NCBI RefSeq assembly: GCF_016908115.1
Contig: NZ_JAFBDH010000002.1
Span: 186,001-250,000, forward strand
Origin: Peptoniphilus gorbachii
GTDB taxonomy: Bacteria > Bacillota > Clostridia > Tissierellales > Peptoniphilaceae
Direction of reading: 5' to 3'
DNA: 64,000 bases
A program made the translations under genes and the position numbers. Below are positions 58,004-64,000 of the stretch, one piece after another. Below the pieces are notes generated by a model that worked only from the letters and a program-made list of their open reading frames with translations, was not told where the DNA came from and did not search any database. How positions within the stretch are numbered: position 1 is the stretch's first letter; every line of letters starts with the position of its first letter.

Positions 58004-58132
58004 TAAAAAAGACTGCCTAGGCAGTCTTAGTCTCTTTTCAGAGTGAAGATTGGTATAATTTTATTATTAATCTTAGGAGTTATGGGGTATCCCAAAATCA
58101 AATTTGTTAAATGACATTTGTTATCATTAACT
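58004..58132 (-). ncRNA. Unassigned structured leader (possible riboswitch or attenuator) upstream of ldh
   Basis: Transcribed from a strong promoter and ending at an intrinsic terminator (perfect arms AAGACTGCC and GGCAGTCTT, 58009-58028, then T-run) 123 bases before ldh. It contains further pairings, including AATGA...TCATT, GGG-ATA-CCC and AAGATT...AATCTT. A direct repeat TAACAAAT occurs twice, 14 bp apart, near its 5' end. No known riboswitch signature was recognised. Confidence 0.6.
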
Positions 58133-58138
58133 GTCTAT

Positions 58139-58167
58139 ATTATATGATAGTTTTTTTTATTTGTAAA
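58139..58167 (-). promoter_or_regulatory. Promoter of the ldh leader
   Basis: Minus strand: -35 TTTACA (58162-58167), 17-bp spacer, -10 TATAAT (58139-58144). Confidence 0.8.
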
Positions 58168-58297
58168 GACTTTTTGATAAATTTTATCAATTTTATATTA
58201 CGAGAATTTATTTAAAAAATTCCCCCTATATTTTTTATATTAAAAATTATTTTTTAAGACAAATTTAAAAACATTAATCCTGTGATATAATTAAAGA

Positions 58298-58416
58298 ACC
58301 ATATAGAGAAGGCGAGAGACAAGCTCATTGACCCTTCAGCAACCTACCAATTGGAAAGGTGCTAATGCTTGTATGATGGATACATATTTGCATCCATCAC
58401 TGATGGGTGCTTTTTT
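58298..58416 (+). promoter_or_regulatory. SAM-type (S-box-like) riboswitch with terminator/antiterminator
   Basis: The plus strand shows AGAGAAGG, TTGACCCTTCAGCAACC and AAGGTGCTAA, which are P2/P3 core elements of the SAM-I family, but P1 and P4 are atypical compared with the metK element. Downstream, TGATGGAT (58374-58381) can pair with ATCCATCA (58392-58399), and the same ATCCATC pairs with GATGGGTGC (58402-58410) before six T residues. These are mutually exclusive antiterminator and terminator. A -10 TATAAT lies at 58286-58291. It controls the small gene at 58441. Confidence 0.7.
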
Positions 58417-58440
58417 CTTGTCTAATTTAAGGAGTAAAAT

Positions 58441-58749
58441 ATGTTATTTGAAGTTTATTACAAAAATTACGCAAAAAATTGCAGGGGAAAATATTGGGAA
58501 GAAGAAAAGTCTCTTCCTTATATAGTCTTAGAAAGAGATGTAAAAAAAAGAAATTCCTTTTATGGATATTTAGCATCAAGGGGTTTTAAATGTGTAAGTT
58601 GGAATTATTCCTATCCTGCCATATTAGTAAATCCAAAATTAATGCGTTTTGGAATGATAAATAAGGCTGCAAAATATCCATCAATTGACGAAAAAGACTA
58701 CACAATTGATGAATTTAAAGAAGAAATTTTATCAAAAATTAATTTTTAA
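58441..58749 (+). CDS. Unknown 102-residue cytoplasmic protein under SAM-type riboswitch control
   Basis: Not recognised. It has a basic, Tyr/Lys-rich sequence with YYKNYAKNCRGKYWEEE at the start, FYGYLASRGFKCVSWNYSYP in the middle and an acidic-basic helical end. No signal peptide or membrane helix is present. AAGGAG lies seven bases before the ATG. Because of its leader, its expression should rise when SAM is low, so a role in methionine or SAM supply is inferred. MetNIQ lies 3 kb away. Confidence 0.7.
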   Translation: MLFEVYYKNYAKNCRGKYWEEEKSLPYIVLERDVKKRNSFYGYLASRGFKCVSWNYSYPAILVNPKLMRFGMINKAAKYPSIDEKDYTIDEFKEEILSKINF

Positions 58750-58967
58750 AAAGATTTATAATAAAAATTTGCAAAAAAAATACACCCAAGGAGGTGGGTG
58801 CAAGGGGATTTTAGTAATTGTGATTTTAAGGAAAAAATTAGTAAGCTAAAAGGGATTATTTTTAAAACTTCTCACAATTATCTTGAAGATAGTATATAAT
58901 AAAATTATCACAAAATAAATTAATAATTATTTGTATGATTCACAAAATATTTTTGATTGGAGGCACT

Positions 58968-59936
58968 ATGAATTTCGAAAGTATTTATTATTTTACAGAG
59001 CTTGCCAAGACACTTAATATGAATGAAACTGGTGAAAAACTTTATATATCTCAACAAACTTTATCAAATCACATAAAAAGGTTGGAAGACTACTATGGCA
59101 CAAAATTATTTTTCAGAAAGCCAAAATTAATGCTAACTCCCATTGGAGAAGAATATTTAAAATATGCAGAAAAACTTTTGACAGATGAATCTGACATGAT
59201 AAATAAAATAAGGGACATGGAAAGTGAAAATAGTGGAAAATTAATTATAGGTGCATCTTCTCCCAGGGCAGATATTTTTATTCCATCAATAATTGAAAAA
59301 TTTACTGAGGAATTTCCACAAGTTGGACTTGTTCTTTATGAAAAACAATCTCACGACCTAGAAGATATGTGTGCAGAAAATAAGCTTGACATAGCCATTA
59401 GTATTGACGAGAATTATAAAAATGAAAATTTAAAATCTCGCCTACTCCTAGAAGAAAAATTATATCTCTGCGTAAGTGACAGACTTTTGGAAAAATATGT
59501 AGATGATCTTGAAGCCTTAAAGAAAAAATCCTTTAAAAAAATTGACTTAAAAGATTTTGAAAAAGTCCCCTTCCTACTTTACACACAAGACAATAGAATA
59601 AGAAGTCTAATAAATCAAAGTTTTAAAAGTGCAAATGTAAGACCTATTGACTATATCGAGACAGCTTATTCTAGAATTGCCCTTGCCATTTGCAATAAGG
59701 CTCTTGCTGCAGTTTTCATTTCCCAAATGAACATAAAAAGATGGAGGCATGAATTTGGCGATGACATAAATATATTTCCTCTCTATTCAAAAGGTAAGCC
59801 TGTTAGTCTTGGCATCTACGCCATAAAAAATAAAAATCGTTACATTACAAAATACGCCAAAAGATTTGTAGAGCTTTTGGAAGAATACTTTGACTCCATA
59901 AATTCAGAAAAACTGGAAAAAATTGCAAAAAAATAA
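58968..59936 (+). CDS. LysR-family transcriptional regulator
   Basis: A 322-residue regulator. The N-terminal winged helix reads MNFESIYYFTELAKTLNMNE then LYISQQTLSNHIKRLEDYYG and LFFRKPKLMLTPIG, typical LysR. A linker helix and a type 2 periplasmic-binding effector domain (GKLIIGASSPRADIFIPSII, LDIAISID, ALAAVFISQM) follow. ATG 58968 is chosen: GGAGG lies four bases upstream. Target genes are unknown; divergent or neighbouring partners (the SAM-regulated gene, htrA, metNIQ) are only positional guesses. Confidence 0.92.
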   Translation: MNFESIYYFTELAKTLNMNETGEKLYISQQTLSNHIKRLEDYYGTKLFFRKPKLMLTPIGEEYLKYAEKLLTDESDMINKIRDMESENSGKLIIGASSPRADIFIPSIIEKFTEEFPQVGLVLYEKQSHDLEDMCAENKLDIAISIDENYKNENLKSRLLLEEKLYLCVSDRLLEKYVDDLEALKKKSFKKIDLKDFEKVPFLLYTQDNRIRSLINQSFKSANVRPIDYIETAYSRIALAICNKALAAVFISQMNIKRWRHEFGDDINIFPLYSKGKPVSLGIYAIKNKNRYITKYAKRFVELLEEYFDSINSEKLEKIAKK

Positions 59937-59962
59937 AGTGGCACCAAGAGGTGTCACTTTTT
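59936..59962. terminator. Bidirectional terminator between LysR and HtrA genes
   Basis: AAGTGGCACC-AAGA-GGTGTCACTT with T-rich tails on both strands. Confidence 0.85.
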
Positions 59963-59972
59963 CAATTTAAAA

Positions 59973-61235
59973 TTAAAATCCATTTTCAAATTCTTGTCTA
60001 AATCTGTTAAATAAATCTTCTTGTTCTTCTTGTCTTTTTTGATATTCTTTAGCTCTAGCTTCTTCTTGTTCCTTGATGTCCTTTTGAGCTTCCTTGTCAT
60101 TTTCTATAGAGTAATTAGAAAACTTAACTTCAGTTTTTGCTTCCTTACCCTTTCTTACATAAGTTACTTCAGCACTGTCTCCTTCTTGATATTTATATAA
60201 AATTGATTTAAGGGCATTGTTATCTGTAACTTCGTCCTTTCCAATTTTTGTAATTATATCTCCAGCAAGAAGTCCTGCACCTGCTGCAGGTGAACCTTCA
60301 TAAACCTTGTAGACAAAAATTCCCTTATCAACATCAGTTTTTCCATTAAAGACTTGGGCAGCAACATTTAAATTCATTGTTAGCATTCCCATAGAAATTT
60401 CCTTGTAGCTTCCAGTTTCAATTACTTGTTTTACAATTGGCTTTATAAAATTAATTGGAATTGAAAAGCCAAGTCCCTCTGCTGATTGAACTTTTACAGT
60501 GTTAATTCCTATTACTTCTCCTTCTGCATTAAGAAGTGGTCCACCAGAATTTCCGCCATTAATTGATGCATCTGTTTGGATAAGTCCTGTCATATATCCG
60601 CCGCCACTTACTGCACCAACATATCTATCTAGTCCAGAAATAATTCCCTGTGTAACAGTTTGTGAAAATTGTAGAGAAATTGGATTACCAATTGCAATTG
60701 CAGCATCTCCTATGGAAAGTGCATCAGAATCTCCAAGACTTGCCACATTTAATTTATCCTTAGTGTTAATTTTTACAATTGCAAGATCTACATTTTCATC
60801 TGCCCAAATTGTTTTACCTTGTAAGTCCTTTTCATTGTTAAGTCTAACAGTTACATCTTCCACAACTTTATTATTTAACTTTACAACGTGGGCATTTGTT
60901 AAAATATATCCTTTTGGGTCTACAATTACACCAGATCCAACACCTTGAACTTCCACTTGACCGAAGAAGGATTGTTGCACTCCCTTAGTTGTAATTCCTA
61001 CAACAGATGACATTGATTTTTTTGCAACAGCTGAAGCTACAGTCATATTGTCTTTAGCAGAAATAGTTATGTTTGAATCACTATTTGATGTTTTTGTTTC
61101 TCCCATGGGAAGTAATTTATAAGTTGTTATAGCCGAGCCAATTATTCCTCCAATTAGCGAGAATACAAGGGCTATTATTATAATAATTTTTCCCATACCA
61201 GAATTTTTATTTCCATATTTATTATTTTTATCCAT
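59973..61235 (-). CDS. HtrA/DegP-like serine protease (S1C)
   Basis: A 420-residue envelope protease: an N-terminal membrane anchor (about residues 12-35), a trypsin-like domain with the triad His in ILTNAHVVKL, Asp in NVDLAIVKI and Ser in SINGGNSGGPL, then one PDZ domain (about residues 275-370: VYEGSPAAGAGLLAGDIITKIG). The tail after residue 380 is a Glu/Gln/Arg-rich helix. It degrades misfolded exported proteins. AGGAGGAAGAT precedes the ATG. Confidence 0.94.
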   Translation of the reverse strand: MDKNNKYGNKNSGMGKIIIIIALVFSLIGGIIGSAITTYKLLPMGETKTSNSDSNITISAKDNMTVASAVAKKSMSSVVGITTKGVQQSFFGQVEVQGVGSGVIVDPKGYILTNAHVVKLNNKVVEDVTVRLNNEKDLQGKTIWADENVDLAIVKINTKDKLNVASLGDSDALSIGDAAIAIGNPISLQFSQTVTQGIISGLDRYVGAVSGGGYMTGLIQTDASINGGNSGGPLLNAEGEVIGINTVKVQSAEGLGFSIPINFIKPIVKQVIETGSYKEISMGMLTMNLNVAAQVFNGKTDVDKGIFVYKVYEGSPAAGAGLLAGDIITKIGKDEVTDNNALKSILYKYQEGDSAEVTYVRKGKEAKTEVKFSNYSIENDKEAQKDIKEQEEARAKEYQKRQEEQEDLFNRFRQEFENGF

Positions 61236-61384
61236 AATCTTCCTCCTATCTTTTTTATATATTTATGATAATGTGATTTTGTGAAAAATTGATGATTTTA
61301 TTATCAAAAATTTTTGAAATAGAGGTAAATAATTTTTGACAAAAAATTTTTCTAATGAAATATTTGGCATGAGTTTTTTTAACA

Positions 61385-61411
61385 TAAAAAAAGAAGCTCA
61401 AAAGAGCCTCT
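61385..61411 (-). terminator. Terminator of the metNIQ operon
   Basis: Minus strand AGAGGCTC-TTTT-GAGCTTCT (one G-U pair) then T residues, just after metQ. Confidence 0.8.
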
Positions 61412-61416
61412 TAATA

Positions 61417-62265
61417 TTATTCTCCAAAGGCAGGTATTACTGCACCCTTGAATTTTTCTTCTATTAATTTTTTAGCTGCATCAGAATTTAAAACTTCAAT
61501 GAATTTTTTGAATTTTTCTTTTCCAGCATCTTCTTTTCTAATTGCAATTAAGTTTGCATAAGGTGAATCCTTTGATTCTAAGAAAATTGAATCCTTAGTT
61601 GGGTCAAGACCTTGTCCAATGGCAAAGTTTGAATTAATAACAGCAGCACCAGAATCTTTATAAACTTGTGCAACTGAAGGTGCATCCATTGCTGTGAATT
61701 TTAAATTTTTTGGATTTTCTGCAATATCTTTTTCTGTTGAGTTAAGATTTGTCTTGTCCTTTAATTTAATAAGACCAGCATCTTCAAGAAGTATTAAGGC
61801 TCTTGCTCCATTACTTGGGTCATTAGGAATAATAATTTCTGCTCCATCTTCAATTTCATCAACTGATTTGTATTTTTCAGAATATAAAGCCATTGGTTCA
61901 ATGTGAACATATCCTAGTACATCAAGATCTTTAATTCCTCTTTCTTCTACAAAGCTGTCAAGATATGGTTTGTGTTGGAAATAATTTGCATCAAGATCTT
62001 TTGCTTCTAATTGTAGGTTTGGTTGAATATAATCGTCAAAATTTACAACTTCAACATCAAGTCCTGCCTTGTCAAATTCATCTTTAAGACCTTCTATTAT
62101 TTCTCCATGAGGTGTAGGTGATACACCAATTACAATTTTGTTGTCTGCGTCCTTTGCTTCTGCTGTCTTATCTCCAGCATTTGCCTTTTCATTCTTTGCT
62201 CCACCACAAGCTGTAAGTGTTAGAGCTAGCACTAATGAAAGTGCTAAAATAATTTTCTTCTTCAT
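61417..62265 (-). CDS. metQ: Methionine ABC transporter substrate-binding lipoprotein
   Basis: A 282-residue NlpA/MetQ lipoprotein with signal peptide and lipobox LTAC (Cys about residue 20), so it is anchored in the outer face of the membrane. The body reads VIGVSPTPHGEIIEGLKDE, ANYFQHKPYLDSF and VINSNFAIGQGL, typical of MetQ; these contact D/L-methionine. GGAGGAAAAATAG precedes the ATG. It is the last gene of metN-metI-metQ. Confidence 0.94.
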   Translation of the reverse strand: MKKKIILALSLVLALTLTACGGAKNEKANAGDKTAEAKDADNKIVIGVSPTPHGEIIEGLKDEFDKAGLDVEVVNFDDYIQPNLQLEAKDLDANYFQHKPYLDSFVEERGIKDLDVLGYVHIEPMALYSEKYKSVDEIEDGAEIIIPNDPSNGARALILLEDAGLIKLKDKTNLNSTEKDIAENPKNLKFTAMDAPSVAQVYKDSGAAVINSNFAIGQGLDPTKDSIFLESKDSPYANLIAIRKEDAGKEKFKKFIEVLNSDAAKKLIEEKFKGAVIPAFGE

Positions 62266-62336
62266 AACTATTTTTCCTCCTAAATTTTTTTATTTATATT
62301 AATTCTAATAAACTTAGAAAAAACATCTACCTTCTA

Positions 62337-62987
62337 TTATCTTCTATCAATTTTATCTGCGATTTTATTTCCAATTAATTGTACTATTTGTACAAGAATT
62401 ATAATTACTATAACTGCTGACCAAAGTATAAGTGGTTCATTTCTTTGGTAGCCGTATCTGTTGGCGACATCTCCTAGTCCGCCACCACCCATGACACCAG
62501 CCATGGCAGAATAACCAATTACATTAATAATTGTCATAGTTATTCCAGTAACAACCATTGGCATTGCCTCCGGTATTAAAACTTTAAAAATAATTTCTTT
62601 ATTAGTTGAGCCCATTGATTTTGCAGCTTCAATTATTCCTTGATCTACTTGAATAAAATATCCTTCCATTAGTCTTGCAACAAAGGGTGCAGCTGATAGG
62701 GAAAGTGGAATTATCATTGCCGCAGTTCCGTAAGATTTTCCAACTATTAATCTTGAAAGTGGAAAAACAACTATCATTAGGATTACAAAGGGAAAGGATC
62801 TCAAAACATTTATAATTCCATCTAAAATTGAATAAAGTTTTGTTGATTCTGTAAGACCACCAGGCCTAGTTGTTGTTAAAATTATTCCCAAGGGAATTCC
62901 AATTAAAAGTGCAATAATTGTCGATGCAAGAACCATTACAAGAGTTTGTGGAATTGCCGGCAAAACTATATCTATTATTCTATCCAT
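62337..62987 (-). CDS. metI: Methionine ABC transporter permease
   Basis: A 216-residue permease with five or six membrane helices. The EAA loop EAAKSMGSTNKEIIFKVLIPEA (about residue 130) docks on MetN, and LRSFPFVILMIVVFPLSRLIVG is the MetI signature. It starts two bases after metN. Confidence 0.94.
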   Translation of the reverse strand: MDRIIDIVLPAIPQTLVMVLASTIIALLIGIPLGIILTTTRPGGLTESTKLYSILDGIINVLRSFPFVILMIVVFPLSRLIVGKSYGTAAMIIPLSLSAAPFVARLMEGYFIQVDQGIIEAAKSMGSTNKEIIFKVLIPEAMPMVVTGITMTIINVIGYSAMAGVMGGGGLGDVANRYGYQRNEPLILWSAVIVIIILVQIVQLIGNKIADKIDRR

Positions 62988-62989
62988 TT

Positions 62990-63994
62990 TTAAAGCACCT
63001 CCACATTAACATTATTATCTTTTAAAAATTCTATTGCCTTAGCTCTCTCTTCTTCTTTTCCAAGAATTTGAACTGTAAGATATCCAACACTTGAAATATT
63101 TAATTTATTAATATTTCCTGACAAAATAGAAAAATCTATATCAAATTTCTTTACACATTGTGAAAGAATCGGTTTGTCATAATTTTCATCTGCATAAGAT
63201 AATCTAAGGACATCACCCTTGTAGTCATTTCCATTTACATATCCGTCTTCCACTTCATCTTCCAAATTTTTAATAAAAGATCTTGTAACAGAAGTTTTTG
63301 GATTTGTAAAAAGTTCCTTAGTATTATTTTCTTCTATAATCTTTCCAGCTTGCATTACAGCAATTCTGTCGCAAATTTCCTTTGCAACTTCCATTTGGTG
63401 AGTGATCATTATTATTGTCATGTTAAATTCTTTAACAATTTTCTTTAAAAGATTTAAAACAGATTCTGTATTTGCCGGATCAAGTGCTGATGTACCTTCA
63501 TCAGAAAGTAAAACTGAAGGATTTGTCGCAATTGCTCTTGCAATTGCCACCCTTTGTTTTTGACCACCAGATAACTCTGATGGGTATGAATTTTTCTTGT
63601 CCTTTAAGTCTATAAAATTTAAAAGTTCATCAACTCTCTTATCAATATCAGCCTTACTTACTCCAGAAATAAGAAGAGGGTAGGCAATATTTTCTGCCAC
63701 AGTCTTTTGCATAAAGAGATTAAAATATTGAAAGATCATTCCAATATCCTTTCTCGCTGCTCTTAATTCTTTTTCATTTAAATTTATAATGGATTTTCCA
63801 TCAACTATAATTTCTCCACTTGTTGGTTCTTCTAGTCTATTGATGCATCTTACAAGAGTGGACTTACCTGCACCAGATAAACCGATTACTCCGTAAATCT
63901 CTCCCCTATTTACTTTGAAAGAAAGGTCATCTATAGCCCTAAAAGTTCCATTCTCAGTTTCATATTCTTTAACTAAGTTTTTTACTTCAATCAT
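62990..63994 (-). CDS. metN: Methionine ABC transporter ATP-binding protein
   Basis: A 334-residue ATPase: Walker A GLSGAGKSTLVR (about residue 38), ABC signature LSGGQKQRVAIA, Walker B LLSDEGTSALDP and switch IMITHQM. The C-terminal 90 residues are the NIL domain (LSYADENYDKPILSQCV), which binds methionine and shuts the pump. The ATG is at 63992-63994, so the gene is complete, but its leader is outside the window; an S-box may lie there. Confidence 0.95.
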   Translation of the reverse strand: MIEVKNLVKEYETENGTFRAIDDLSFKVNRGEIYGVIGLSGAGKSTLVRCINRLEEPTSGEIIVDGKSIINLNEKELRAARKDIGMIFQYFNLFMQKTVAENIAYPLLISGVSKADIDKRVDELLNFIDLKDKKNSYPSELSGGQKQRVAIARAIATNPSVLLSDEGTSALDPANTESVLNLLKKIVKEFNMTIIMITHQMEVAKEICDRIAVMQAGKIIEENNTKELFTNPKTSVTRSFIKNLEDEVEDGYVNGNDYKGDVLRLSYADENYDKPILSQCVKKFDIDFSILSGNINKLNISSVGYLTVQILGKEEERAKAIEFLKDNNVNVEVL

Positions 63995-64000
63995 TTTTCC

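Noticed and set aside
58081-58130. TTGTTAAATGACATTTGTTA as a Rex operator upstream of ldh
   Set aside because: The half-sites are direct, not inverted, unlike the known Rex palindrome; it is kept only as a repeat within the leader finding.
58798-58899. A 33-codon GTG-started frame after the SAM-regulated gene, next to AAGGAGG in the loop of a CACCCA/TGGGTG hairpin
   Set aside because: The spacing from the Shine-Dalgarno to GTG is only three bases and the peptide has no recognisable feature. It could be real, but evidence is too thin to list as a gene.

Overview
The window is AT-rich, densely packed low-GC Firmicute DNA. Shine-Dalgarno sites are AGGAGG-like, promoters are sigma-A type, and there are many intrinsic terminators and riboswitches. 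Class II-type tRNA synthetase control by T-box, S-layer homology domains, a butyrate-type thiolase/crotonase/3-hydroxybutyryl-CoA dehydrogenase set, and the absence of respiratory or sporulation genes fit an anaerobic Gram-positive coccus of the Peptoniphilaceae kind (Anaerococcus, Peptoniphilus and relatives). The genus is an inference, not something the sequence states.

Layout. 0-13 kb: 5' end of metK behind a SAM riboswitch, an AEC transporter, secreted stalk-domain and YcdB-like proteins, a DUF1858 protein, a polysaccharide deacetylase, an SLH protein transcribed with gltX, a purine permease, and a YtrA-type GntR/ABC operon. 13-24 kb: an unknown secreted/membrane gene pair, a P-type ATPase behind a manganese (yybP-ykoY) riboswitch, serS behind a T-box, a probable type I toxin-antitoxin locus, small membrane-protein ORFs, a MoxR/VWA pair, and an aminotransferase with a threonine dehydratase. 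24-35 kb: a phasin/PhaE-like protein, an S41-like protein, pyrBIKD, a guanylate-kinase-like protein, and a complete riboflavin operon (FMN riboswitch, ribD-ribE-ribBA-ribH plus a HAD phosphatase).

34.8-44.1 kb is an acquired defence island. An XRE regulator, hsdM, hsdS, hsdR, a small ORF and an AbiA-like reverse transcriptase with a C-terminal HEPN motif form one tightly coupled operon. The island is bounded by imperfect inverted repeats of about 40 bp, and next to the right repeat lie remnants of a primase-like gene and a DUF4368 serine recombinase. Its base composition is visibly less AT-rich: one sampled 60-base line of hsdR has 26 G+C, against 19 in one sampled line of the 55-kb region.

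44-64 kb: a radical SAM protein; an AT-rich repeat-bearing desert; a MaoC-thiolase-crotonase-Hbd operon; a tsaC-rpiB-upp-tagO-mnaA cluster; an M20 hydrolase with an LTA-synthase-like protein; an L-lactate dehydrogenase preceded by an unassigned structured leader; a SAM-type riboswitch in front of an unknown 102-residue protein; a LysR regulator; an HtrA protease; and the MetNIQ methionine importer. Methionine/SAM supply is thus touched at three places (metK, the 58.3-kb riboswitch and metNIQ).

Three same-strand gene junctions (4.7, 8.9 and 53.8 kb) share an unusual compact design. A terminator hairpin carries the next gene's -10 box in or at its loop and that gene's Shine-Dalgarno in its 3' arm, and the terminator U-tract serves as the spacer to the start codon.
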